DNA of 13,169 bases, from contig JBCDBQ010000148.1 of NCBI GenBank assembly GCA_039183375.1, positions 1 to 13,169 of the forward strand, written 5' to 3'. The notes below the pieces were generated by a model, which made no database searches, had not been told where the DNA came from, and worked only from the letters and a program-made list of their open reading frames with translations. Shown here piece after piece: positions 1 through 6,782 of this stretch. Position 1 is the first letter of the stretch, and each line of letters begins with the position of its first letter. This DNA comes from Tectiglobus sp039183375. GTDB lineage: Bacteria > Pseudomonadota > Alphaproteobacteria > Rhizobiales > Hyphomicrobiaceae. The translations under genes were made by a program, and so were the position numbers.

Positions 1-1063
1 AGTCCTTGCGCTCGAAGCCCGGCGCGAGTGGCAGTTCAGCGAGGCGCTTTTCAAGACCTTCGCGCGCTTGCCGCGAAAGTTCTTCGGCTTCAACCGCGAT
101 CTGCTCTTCGGCACTGGCGTTGTCACCTGCAGAAACAAACTGCGGCAGGATCGGCGGACGACCGAGTGGGCGGTAATGGCAACGCTGGGCAATCTCGACC
201 GTATTCTCGAGAGCCTCCGGCAGGTCGGCAAAGAGGCCCACCATATCGCTCTCGGATTTCAGGTTGTGTTCGCGTGTGACCTGCCTGCGATCATCTTCAA
301 CGACGTAACGGCCTTCGGCGATGCACAGTAGAGCATCATGTGCTTCGTGGTCGCTTGAGGTCGCGAAATAGCACTGATTAGTTGCTACCAAAGGAACGTC
401 ACGCTCATAGGCGAGCTCAAGCAGCTTTGGCTCAAGGCGGCGTTCGTCAACCGTCCCATGGCGTTGCAGTTCCATGTAAAGGCGGTCGCCAAAAACTGCC
501 TTCAATTTATCGAGCCGCGCTGTTGCCTGCGCGTCATTTCCATCGGCCAGCAGACTGTCGACTGGGCCATCGGGCCCGCCGGTCAGTGCAATCAGACCGT
601 CATTGAACTCTTCCAGGCGCGAGAACTTGACGTGCGCCGTCTCCGTCTCTGTCGGGTCAAAGAAGGCTTGGCTCGAAAGCTTCATCAGGCAGGCGTATCC
701 CGCCTCTGACATCGCCAACAAGGCAAGGCTTGGAAGACGGCCCAGTCCGCTGGGTGCTGCCGCGGGATGGCCGGTATCGTTGCGATTGTCCTCGAAGTCG
801 ACCGTCAGCGTGATGCCAGCTATTGGCTGGACGCCTTCGCCCGATAGTTTGTTGGAAAATTCCAGCGCTCCGAAGAGATTGTTGCGATCCGTGAGTGCCA
901 TCGCCGGCGCGTGATTGCCCACGGCTAGCTTAGCCAATTTTCCGATTGGCAAGGCGCCTTCGAGCAACGAATATGCCGAATGCACGCGCAGGTGGATAAA
1001 CTGGGGCGCAGCATCCTGGGATGGAGCCGAATTGGCAGCCGGACGTCGAATCATTATGTTCAT
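1..1063 (-). CDS. dnaE: DNA polymerase III subunit alpha, N-terminal part (cut by window edge)
   Basis: Catalytic alpha subunit of the replicative DNA polymerase III holoenzyme. The frame is open from an ATG at 1063 to the left edge, giving 354 complete codons; the family is usually about 1150 residues, so the polymerase palm, fingers and C-terminal domains lie outside. The visible part is the N-terminal PHP domain: residues 22-36 read FIHLRVHSAYSLLEG, then come the ALTDRNNLFGALEF segment near residue 70, a VATNQCYF segment, SDHEAHDALLCIAEG, and later RPLGRPPILPQF. In the PHP metal-binding motif the first His of HxH is Arg (R26), as in Escherichia coli DnaE, so the PHP domain is probably not a proofreading nuclease here. 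A second in-frame ATG at 1054 (M4) is an alternative start; neither has a strong Shine-Dalgarno sequence. In relatives dnaE follows lolD directly; here the serine hydrolase intervenes. Family assignment is very secure. Confidence 0.96.
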   Translation of the reverse strand, partial: MNIMIRRPAANSAPSQDAAPQFIHLRVHSAYSLLEGALPIGKLAKLAVGNHAPAMALTDRNNLFGALEFSNKLSGEGVQPIAGITLTVDFEDNRNDTGHPAAAPSGLGRLPSLALLAMSEAGYACLMKLSSQAFFDPTETETAHVKFSRLEEFNDGLIALTGGPDGPVDSLLADGNDAQATARLDKLKAVFGDRLYMELQRHGTVDERRLEPKLLELAYERDVPLVATNQCYFATSSDHEAHDALLCIAEGRYVVEDDRRQVTREHNLKSESDMVGLFADLPEALENTVEIAQRCHYRPLGRPPILPQFVSAGDNASAEEQIAVEAEELSRQAREGLEKRLAELPLAPGFERKD

Positions 1064-1329
1064 GTGTAGAGCTTAGCCTGAAGCTCAAACCCACGCACCT
1101 GGATGTCCGCGCTTTTCACAACACCGCCGGGCAAAAAAAAACGAGGGTATGGACTTTGGATCGCTGTCGGCGATTCGGTGCCCGACCTTCGTCGCGATCT
1201 CAACAATTTGCCTGGCTACCTTACAGTGAGACGCGAGGGCTTGTCCGTGATTATTCTCAGTGTTAGCCCGATTGCGTCACCGCCTCTGGCGGCGGCAGTC
1301 TTCCTTCGGCCCGGGAACACGATTGTTCG
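1064..1329. other. Divergent intergenic region between dnaE and the serine hydrolase
   Basis: This 266-bp stretch separates two genes transcribed away from each other, so it must carry both promoters. I found no convincing -35/-10 pair for either direction: TTGTCC at 1241-1246 lacks a good partner, and TATTCT at 1252-1257 lacks a -35. Visible features are a run of nine A residues at 1133-1141 (a T run in the dnaE sense) and a short GC-rich inverted repeat, CCGCC-TCT-GGCGG at 1280-1292, in what would be the leader of the serine hydrolase. Small open frames here are short and resemble nothing I know. Confidence 0.5.
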
Positions 1330-2496
1330 ATGATGAAGCGACGGTTGGCAGTATTGCTTGGAGTCATCTTGGCCGGCACCCTATTTGCCGCCGCTGTGAC
1401 AAGCATTGCTGCACCATATCTTCCAAGATTGTTGATTGAACGCTATCCGCAACCTCGGTGGCCAGCACCCGGATATTTCTTGAAGCTCAATGGCGCGCCC
1501 GCCAGCCGAAAGATCTCTCCGGTCGGCCATCTGGATCGCCACTCAAGAGAGTTGTTCGAAACCGGCGATGGTCGTGCGCTCCTTATCTTTCAGGGGAGGA
1601 AACTGCATGTCGCGCACTACTCAAAGGGCGTGACGCCGGAGACCAAGTTCAACTCGTACTCGCTTGCGAAGAGCTTGATTGGCGCATTGTTGCTGAAAGC
1701 CATAGCCGAACGAAAACTTGAGAGCCTCGATACTGCTATCAGCCAATACCTATCTGATGCAGGTGACATTCAATTCAGATCAACTTCTGTCCGCGACTTC
1801 GCACGAATGCGCAGTGGGATTGCCTTCAAGCCGGACAAAATCAAATCAACAGCTGGACCGGTGCCGAAGGATGCACGGAGATACATTCTCAATCCGTTTG
1901 GTCCCATGGCACAACTGCACATGCGCGGCATCGAGCCTTTACTTTCGGATCTGCGACTTGATCAAGAGAAGCTGGACAAGTTCAGCTATCAGAACGCCAA
2001 TACAGCCATTCTCGCAACAATACTGGAACGAGCGTATGGCAAGCCGCTGCAGGCCCTTGTCTCTGAGAAAATCTGGCGTCCGGCAGGGGCAGCGGATGCC
2101 CATTGGCGGCGCTACAGTGCGACCGGACCAGTGACACCTTACTGCTGCATCTACGCGACGCCGGCCGACTGGTTGAGGGTCGGTTTGTTTCTCATGAGAA
2201 ACGGCTCGCAGGAACAGCCGTTCCTGCCACGCAAACTTTGGGAGCTTTACTTCGGCGAGCATGTCAGCACGGCCAAACGTCACGATGGATACTATGGGAT
2301 CCATGTCTACCAGAACGTTCTGGATCTGCCGGGCAATCACTTGAAAGGCCGTTTCACCTTCATGTTCGGAAGCCGCGGACAAGTGGTTTACATGATGCCA
2401 GAACGCGAGCTGGTCGTTGTTCGCTTTGGCGACAGAGTGCAGCGCCTGCATTCAACCTTGCGTGCTGCGTGGACGTCAGTGCCGCTCAATCATTGA
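1330..2496 (+). CDS. Membrane-anchored or exported serine hydrolase, beta-lactamase superfamily (class C / family VIII esterase-like)
   Basis: A 388-residue protein of the penicillin-binding-protein/beta-lactamase fold (PF00144-type). Residues 5-29 are a hydrophobic N-terminal helix after a positively charged MMKRR start, either a signal anchor or a signal peptide, so the catalytic domain should act in the periplasm. The nucleophile motif SxxK is S111-L-A-K114 in FNSYSLAKSL, and the second motif YxN is Y220-Q-N222. The third-motif position reads G347-S-R-G-Q rather than KTG or HxG. A CCIYATPADWLRVG segment at 272-285 is typical of this superfamily. Family members include esterases, D-amino peptidases, 6-aminohexanoate-dimer hydrolases and class C beta-lactamases; spacing of SxxK and overall length resemble the 6-aminohexanoate-dimer hydrolase group, but substrate cannot be read from sequence. 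It is the only plus-strand gene here, inserted between lolD and dnaE. ATGs at 1330 and 1333 are both possible starts; neither has a strong Shine-Dalgarno. Confidence 0.87.
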   Translation: MMKRRLAVLLGVILAGTLFAAAVTSIAAPYLPRLLIERYPQPRWPAPGYFLKLNGAPASRKISPVGHLDRHSRELFETGDGRALLIFQGRKLHVAHYSKGVTPETKFNSYSLAKSLIGALLLKAIAERKLESLDTAISQYLSDAGDIQFRSTSVRDFARMRSGIAFKPDKIKSTAGPVPKDARRYILNPFGPMAQLHMRGIEPLLSDLRLDQEKLDKFSYQNANTAILATILERAYGKPLQALVSEKIWRPAGAADAHWRRYSATGPVTPYCCIYATPADWLRVGLFLMRNGSQEQPFLPRKLWELYFGEHVSTAKRHDGYYGIHVYQNVLDLPGNHLKGRFTFMFGSRGQVVYMMPERELVVVRFGDRVQRLHSTLRAAWTSVPLNH

Positions 2497-2502
2497 GCGG
2501 CA
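2480..2502. terminator. Perfect inverted repeat at the convergent ends of the serine hydrolase and lolD
   Basis: Arms TGCCGCTCAAT (2480-2490) and ATTGAGCGGCA (2492-2502) are perfect complements around a single central C. As RNA either strand could form a stem of about 10 bp with a 3-nt loop. The stop codons of both convergent genes (TGA at 2494-2496 on plus, TGA at 2492-2490 on minus) lie inside it. Neither side is followed by a run of T, so it is not a canonical intrinsic terminator; a bidirectional terminator or a 3'-end-stabilising hairpin is inferred from location. Confidence 0.6.
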
Positions 2503-3194
2503 AGCTGGCTGCGCTCGACTTCGATCAACTTGCCACCCTCTAAGCGCAGGACGCGATGCATGCGCTGGGCGAGTTCCATGTTGTGAGTCGCGATGAGTGC
2601 GGAAACACCGGTATGTTCGATCAGCGACATGAGATCGCCAAACACGCGGTCGGATGTTGTTGGATCGAGATTGCCAGTGGGTTCATCAGCGAGAAGCAAG
2701 CGCGGCTGGTTTGCGATGCCGCGGGCAATCGCGGTGCGCTGTTGTTCACCACCAGAGAGTTCGGCTGGGCGATGGTCGACGCGCTCACCAAGCCCCAACA
2801 TAGTCAGGAGTTCACGGCCACGTTCGCCTGCGGCGCGTCGTGAGGCGCCGCGGATCATCTGGGGGATCACAACGTTTTCCAGCGCCGAGAATTCTGGAAG
2901 TAATTGGTGAAACTGATAGACGAAGCCAAGTTCCGCGCGACGCACACGGGTGCGCTCACGGTCACTCATCTGGGCACAGTCCTGACCATTGACGAAGACG
3001 TTGCCGCTATCAGGCGACTCCAAGAGGCCCGCGATATGCAACAGTGTCGACTTGCCAGAGCCTGACGGCCCGACCAATGCCACTGCTTGCCCCGGGTAGA
3101 GCTCCGCAGATGCACCATCCAAAACGCGGATCTCCCGCTCACCTTGATGAAAGGCACGTCTGAGGTCGACCAGTCTGAGAACCGGATGCTGCAT
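2490..3194 (-). CDS. lolD: Lipoprotein-releasing ABC transporter ATP-binding protein LolD
   Basis: ATPase of the Lol complex, which extracts lipoproteins from the inner membrane and hands them to the periplasmic chaperone LolA. The 234-residue protein has all ABC motifs: Walker A GPSGSGKST at 42-50, Q-loop Q94 in FVYQFHQLLPEFSALENV (the typical LolD stretch), signature LSGGE at 146-150, Walker B LLLADEP at 166-172 with catalytic E171, and switch His H204 in IATHNMELA. The ATG at 3194 has AGGAAA at 3205-3200, five bases upstream. It follows lolC by 18 nt and is surely co-transcribed with it; the pair forms the transporter. MacB or FtsE ATPases are related, but the neighbour and the FHQLLPEF stretch favour LolD. 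Its last codons overlap the convergent serine hydrolase by 7 bp. Confidence 0.96.
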   Translation of the reverse strand: MQHPVLRLVDLRRAFHQGEREIRVLDGASAELYPGQAVALVGPSGSGKSTLLHIAGLLESPDSGNVFVNGQDCAQMSDRERTRVRRAELGFVYQFHQLLPEFSALENVVIPQMIRGASRRAAGERGRELLTMLGLGERVDHRPAELSGGEQQRTAIARGIANQPRLLLADEPTGNLDPTTSDRVFGDLMSLIEHTGVSALIATHNMELAQRMHRVLRLEGGKLIEVERSQLAAQ

Positions 3195-3212
3195 GAGTGT
3201 TTCCTGCCCAGA

Positions 3213-4484
3213 CTATTCGTATCTTAGTGCCTCGACGGGGTCGAGTTTCGATGCCCGCCAGGAGGGATAGAGGGTTGCCAGGATTGAAAGCGTCAGCGCC
3301 ATGACAACGATACCAGCTGTTTCTTGCGGATCAATGTCAGCGGGTAGGCGCGTGAGATAATAGACGCTCGGATCCATAAGTGTCGTGCCGGTTAGCCACT
3401 GCACGAACTGGCGGATGGATTCGATGTTCTCGCAGAATATGATGCCCAGGATGAGCCCGGCAATCGTGCCAACCACTCCGATGGACGCACCGGTTATCAG
3501 GAAGACGCGCATGATGGCGTGCTTTGTGGCACCCATCGTTCTGAGAATGGCAATGTCGCGGCTCTTGTCCTTCACCAACATCATGATACCGGAAATGATG
3601 TTCAATGCCGCCACCAAGACGATCAACGACAGAATGATGAACATGACCGTTCGTTCGACTTCCAGCACTGTAAAGAACGTCTGGTTCCGCTGCCGCCAGC
3701 TGACAAAGTTGTAGTCGTCACCCAGCGCGGCCTTCATCGCTGCAACGCGGCGGTCAATGTTTTCCGGATGGTCGATGACGACCTCAATCACGTCGACCTG
3801 AGGCCCCTTGGAGAAGTACCGTTGCGCTTCGAGCATGGGCATGAAGACCATCGAGCGGTCATACTCCGACATGCCCAGTTCAAAGATTGCGACAACCCGA
3901 TATGGCTTCGTGCGCGGAGCGGTGCCAAACGGCGTCCGCGCACCTCTCGGAGAGACGAGTGTGATCACGCCGCCGAGATTGATACCGAGATCATTGGCGA
4001 GCCGGGAACCGATGGCGATGCCACGCTGGTTATCGAAGCCATCGATCTTTCCGAGAATGATGTTGTTGGCGACAAGCGGTAGTCCGCGAATACCCTTCTC
4101 AGTCATGCCTCGGACAAAGCCGCCCAGCGCCTGCCTGGGTGACGACAGCATCACTTGACCTTCGATTAGCGGGATCGCCTTTTTCACGCCGTCGACACCT
4201 TTCAGGCGCTCTACCACATCCTGGTAGTTGTTGAAGGGACCAGAGGCAATCTTCTGGACAACGGCGTGACCGTTGAGGCCCAGGATCTTTTCGAACAACT
4301 GATTGCGAAAGCCATTCATCACGGCCATCACAATGATCAACGTCGCAACGCCGAGCATGATGCCAACGAATGAGAAGCCAGCGATGACTGAGATGAAGCC
4401 TTCCTTGCGCCGGGCGCGTAGGTAGCGGCTTGCGAGCATCCACTCGAATGGAGCAAACGGCGCCGTATCAGTGGATGTAGTCAT
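3213..4484 (-). CDS. lolC: Lipoprotein-releasing ABC transporter permease, LolC/LolE family
   Basis: Inner-membrane permease of the Lol lipoprotein export system. Its 423 residues show the family layout: a cytoplasmic N-terminus beginning FEWMLASRYLRARRKEGFISVIAGFS, TM1 at about 33-56, a large periplasmic domain at about 57-279, TM2 at 280-303, TM3 at 324-350 and TM4 at 388-406. RDIAILRTMGAT at 309-320 is the cytoplasmic coupling segment that contacts the ATPase, and the C-terminus WRASKLDPVEALRYE is characteristic of the family. Only one permease gene lies beside lolD, whereas enterics have lolC and lolE; a homodimer with two LolD is therefore likely, and it could equally be named lolE or lolF. 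The ATG at 4484 has AAGGGGGA upstream (4495-4488), 18 nt after proS, indicating one operon. Confidence 0.95.
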   Translation of the reverse strand: MTTSTDTAPFAPFEWMLASRYLRARRKEGFISVIAGFSFVGIMLGVATLIIVMAVMNGFRNQLFEKILGLNGHAVVQKIASGPFNNYQDVVERLKGVDGVKKAIPLIEGQVMLSSPRQALGGFVRGMTEKGIRGLPLVANNIILGKIDGFDNQRGIAIGSRLANDLGINLGGVITLVSPRGARTPFGTAPRTKPYRVVAIFELGMSEYDRSMVFMPMLEAQRYFSKGPQVDVIEVVIDHPENIDRRVAAMKAALGDDYNFVSWRQRNQTFFTVLEVERTVMFIILSLIVLVAALNIISGIMMLVKDKSRDIAILRTMGATKHAIMRVFLITGASIGVVGTIAGLILGIIFCENIESIRQFVQWLTGTTLMDPSVYYLTRLPADIDPQETAGIVVMALTLSILATLYPSWRASKLDPVEALRYE

Positions 4485-4502
4485 CGCGTCCCCCTTCGCA
4501 GC

Positions 4503-5849
4503 TTAGACGAGCATGCGTTGTTGTTTTACGCGCTCTGAGATGACGGACGCGACAGTGTCCAGGCTAATCGTCTCTTTGCTGCCAGTTTGGCGGTCGGTGA
4601 CTTCGGCCTGGCCATCCTTCAGGCCTTTGGGACCAACAATCACCTGGTACGGCACACCGATGAGATCCATCGTTGCGAACTTGCCGCCGGCACGTTCACC
4701 GGTGTCATCGTGGAGCACTTCGATCCCGGAATTCGCAAACTGCTCGTAAACTGAACCACATGCAGTGTCTGTACCCGCATCGCCAGACTTGAGATTAATC
4801 AAGCCGACTTCAAACGGTGCGACGGGCACCGGCCACTTAATCCCTCTATCATCGTGACAGGCCTCGATGATCGCGCCTGCCAGTCGCGAAATACCGACGC
4901 CATACGACCCCATCTGGATGTTGGCCATTTCCCCGTCCGGTGTTTGCACACGGCACCCCATGGGCTCTGAGTACTTGGTTCCGAAGAAGAAAATATGACC
5001 AACTTCAATGCCGCGAGCGGAAACCTGTTTGTCAGCAGGCACTTCTGCCTTGAAGCGCGCTTCGTCGTGCATTTCATCGGTTGCGGCGTAGAGCGACGTC
5101 CACTGGTTGACGATAGGCGTCAGATCACCATCGAAATCGAGGTCCGCTGGTGGAATGTCACCATCGAACAGGTCCTGGTGACCGTAGACCTGGCTCTCAC
5201 CGGTTTCGGCCAGGATGATGAACTCATGACTGAGATCGCCGCCGATCGGTCCAGTCTCTGCCTTCATCGGGATCGATTTTAATCCCATCCGCGCAAAGGT
5301 TCTAAGATAAGCGGCGAACATCCGGTTATAGGACTTGCGACCGTCGTCTTCCGTGAGATCGAACGAATAGGCATCCTTCATCAGAAATTCGCGGCCGCGC
5401 ATCACACCGAAACGTGGGCGAATCTCATCCCGGAACTTCCACTGGATGTGATAGAGGTTGCGCGGCAGATCGCGGTAGCTTTTGACACTGTCGCGGAAAA
5501 TCTGCGTGATCAACTCTTCGTTGGTCGGACCATAAAGCATTTCGCGCTCGTGACGATCCTGGATCCGCAGCATCTCCTTGCCATAGTCATCATAGCGGCC
5601 GGACTCGCGCCAAAGATCAGCCGATTGGATCGTTGGCATCAGAACTTCAATTGCGCCCGCACGGTTTTGCTCATCCCGAACAATGTCTGCGATCTTGTTC
5701 AGCACACGCAAACCCAGCGGCAGCCAGGAATAAATCCCGGCGCTTGCTTGTTTGACCATGCCCGCACGTAACATGTACTGATGCGAGACAATTTCCGCTT
5801 CCTTGGGCGTTTCGCGCAAAACCGGCAGGAAGTATCGCGATAGGTGCAT
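4503..5849 (-). CDS. proS: Prolyl-tRNA synthetase, short alphaproteobacterial type
   Basis: Class II aminoacyl-tRNA synthetase that charges tRNA-Pro with proline in the cytoplasm. The 448-residue protein begins MHLSRYFLPVLRETPKEAEI and contains motif 1 (GIYSWLPLGLRVLNKI, about 38-53), the TNEE segment at 109-112, motif 2 (FRDEIRPRFGVMRGREF at 139-155), motif 3 (GSYGVGISRL at 314-323), and an anticodon-binding domain from about 346 to 440 with DDTGERAGGKFATMDLIGVPYQ. The region between motifs 2 and 3 is short (roughly 224-275), so the full-size editing insertion domain of the about 570-residue E. coli enzyme is missing; this reduced insertion is known in alphaproteobacterial ProRS. The ATG at 5849 opens at the conserved N-terminus. 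Upstream is a 176-bp gap with a candidate promoter; downstream lolC follows by 18 nt. Confidence 0.96.
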   Translation of the reverse strand: MHLSRYFLPVLRETPKEAEIVSHQYMLRAGMVKQASAGIYSWLPLGLRVLNKIADIVRDEQNRAGAIEVLMPTIQSADLWRESGRYDDYGKEMLRIQDRHEREMLYGPTNEELITQIFRDSVKSYRDLPRNLYHIQWKFRDEIRPRFGVMRGREFLMKDAYSFDLTEDDGRKSYNRMFAAYLRTFARMGLKSIPMKAETGPIGGDLSHEFIILAETGESQVYGHQDLFDGDIPPADLDFDGDLTPIVNQWTSLYAATDEMHDEARFKAEVPADKQVSARGIEVGHIFFFGTKYSEPMGCRVQTPDGEMANIQMGSYGVGISRLAGAIIEACHDDRGIKWPVPVAPFEVGLINLKSGDAGTDTACGSVYEQFANSGIEVLHDDTGERAGGKFATMDLIGVPYQVIVGPKGLKDGQAEVTDRQTGSKETISLDTVASVISERVKQQRMLV

Positions 5850-5880
5850 TGCTTTCAGATCCGCTGCAGTTGTCAGTCGG

Positions 5881-5912
5881 GCTCAGCCAAAGAAAGCGTC
5901 TCTGCACTGAGC
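5881..5912 (-). other. Possible stem-loop in the proS leader (proximal)
   Basis: Inverted repeat GCTCAG (5881-5886) and CTGAGC (5907-5912) with a 20-base loop, between the candidate promoter and the proS start. No U tract follows it in the minus-strand transcript, so it does not look like an attenuator-terminator. Six-base repeats of this kind can arise by chance in a gap this long. Confidence 0.3.
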
Positions 5913-5923
5913 AACACAGGTTC

Positions 5924-5964
5924 ATTGCTTTGCGCTCATAGACCGGGATCGCACATTAAGCAAT
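5924..5964 (-). other. Possible stem-loop in the proS leader (distal)
   Basis: ATTGCTT at 5924-5930 pairs with AAGCAAT at 5958-5964. Directly inside, TGCG (5931-5934) pairs with CGCA (5950-5953), leaving a 4-base bulge on one side only and a 15-base loop. The result is an 11-bp bulged stem in the predicted 5' leader of proS. I do not match it to a known riboswitch class. Confidence 0.35.
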
Positions 5965-5998
5965 GCAATGCGGGCCGTTCGTCACGTTCCACAGGCGA

Positions 5999-6028
5999 AT
6001 TATACCCAGCTCGGAAGAATGATGGCTA
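5999..6028 (-). promoter_or_regulatory. Candidate sigma-70-type promoter for proS-lolC-lolD
   Basis: On the minus strand, a perfect TATAAT -10 hexamer (6004-5999) is preceded at 18 bp by TAGCCA (6028-6023), four of six matches to TTGACA. Transcription would begin near 5990 and leave a leader of about 140 nt before the proS ATG. The -35 overlaps the stop codon of the upstream small membrane protein gene. This is a sequence match only; the alphaproteobacterial consensus differs somewhat from the E. coli one. Confidence 0.5.
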
Positions 6029-6289
6029 CCGGTTGACGGCTGCCGCGAACTCACCAACGCCGAACACGTCGAGCTCAATTGCGCCCCAGACCATGCAAAA
6101 TACAATGATCGCCACGACTGTGTTGATCTGGGCGACACGGGCAAAGGAGAACTTTTTCGGAGCGCTCTCCGGTGTTCCGGGCACCACGTGGCCGTCTTCA
6201 GCCTGGGTTTGCACACCGAACGGCAAGACAGCAAACAGAATGATCCACCAGATCACAAAGAAAAGTGCGATACCGAGGGGAATGCTCAT
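6026..6289 (-). CDS. Small two-helix membrane protein, DUF1467 family
   Basis: An 87-residue protein with two predicted membrane helices, residues about 4-24 (PLGIALFFVIWWIILFAVLP) and 56-76 (TVVAIIVFCMVWGAIELDVF), joined by a polar loop containing GVQTQAEDGHVVPGTPESAP. The IWWxxLFAVLPFGV...EDGxVVPGT pattern is what I recognise as the DUF1467 family, which in alphaproteobacteria is found at this place between mce and proS. No biochemical function is known to me for this family. It starts 42 nt after the mce stop, so it is probably in the same transcript as mce; its Shine-Dalgarno is weak. Confidence 0.85.
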   Translation of the reverse strand: MSIPLGIALFFVIWWIILFAVLPFGVQTQAEDGHVVPGTPESAPKKFSFARVAQINTVVAIIVFCMVWGAIELDVFGVGEFAAAVNR

Positions 6290-6331
6290 TCGATCATACT
6301 CATCTGTGTGGCCGGTTTGGCCCTGGGTTGT

Positions 6332-6736
6332 TTACGCCTGCTCAAGTTCGGTCAGCACGCCATTGAAGTCTTTCGGGTGCAGGAACAGCACAGGCTTGCC
6401 ATGCGCGCCAATTTTTGGTTCGCCATCTCCAAGAATACGCGCACCTTCGCTGATCAGTTTATCACGGGCGGCGATGATATCATCCACTTCGTAGCAGACA
6501 TGGTGGATCCCGCCGTCGCTGTTACGCTCTAGGAATTTGGCAATTGGGGATCCCTCTCCGAGAGGCTCCAAAAGCTCGATCTTGGTGTTGGGCAGGTTGA
6601 TGAACACCGTTGTGACACCGTGGTCGGGCTGTGGTTCGGCGAGGGTAATATCGGCGCCTAACGTGTCGCGATAAACTGCGGCTGCTGCCTGAATATCTTT
6701 AACTGCGATTGCAACGTGGTTCAGTCGGCCAATCAT
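6332..6736 (-). CDS. mce: Methylmalonyl-CoA epimerase
   Basis: Interconverts the (2S) and (2R) forms of methylmalonyl-CoA, linking propionyl-CoA carboxylase to methylmalonyl-CoA mutase in propionate, odd-chain fatty acid and branched amino acid breakdown. The 134-residue protein is one glyoxalase/VOC-fold unit pair: it opens MIGRLNHVAIAVKDIQ, with H7 as the likely first metal ligand, followed by TKIELLEPLGEGSPIAKFLE at 51-70, GGIHHVCYEVDDI at 75-87 (His78/79, one a metal ligand), and ends LFLHPKDFNGVLTELEQA with a Glu ligand near 130. I chose the ATG at 6736 because the conserved N-terminus begins there and the length is standard. An in-frame upstream start at 6802 would add 22 unconserved residues and overlap rnj. 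It lies 46 nt after the rnj stop. Confidence 0.94.
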   Translation of the reverse strand: MIGRLNHVAIAVKDIQAAAAVYRDTLGADITLAEPQPDHGVTTVFINLPNTKIELLEPLGEGSPIAKFLERNSDGGIHHVCYEVDDIIAARDKLISEGARILGDGEPKIGAHGKPVLFLHPKDFNGVLTELEQA

Positions 6737-6782
6737 GAGTGTCGTCCCGTGGCTGAATTCCGTCTGATACCAACGACAGGTA

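Noticed and set aside
1133..1141. Run of nine A residues upstream of dnaE, considered as the U tract of a terminator
   Set aside because: No GC-rich stem precedes it in the matching orientation, and no gene ends there.
1939..2451. 170-codon open frame on the minus strand antisense to the serine hydrolase
   Set aside because: It has no recognisable family, and the opposite frame carries complete SxxK and YxN motifs. It is a shadow frame.
3519..4082. 187-codon plus-strand open frame inside lolC
   Set aside because: Polar, low-complexity residue content with no family features, lying wholly antisense to a well-conserved permease.
5671..5925. Minus-strand open frame starting in the proS leader, considered as a leader peptide for attenuation
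   Set aside because: It has no run of proline codons, extends far into proS out of frame, and is not followed by a terminator with a U tract.
5844..6494. 216-codon plus-strand open frame spanning the proS leader, the DUF1467 gene and the end of mce
   Set aside because: Rich in Ser, Thr, Pro and Arg, as expected for an antisense shadow. It crosses two genes supported by family motifs on the other strand.
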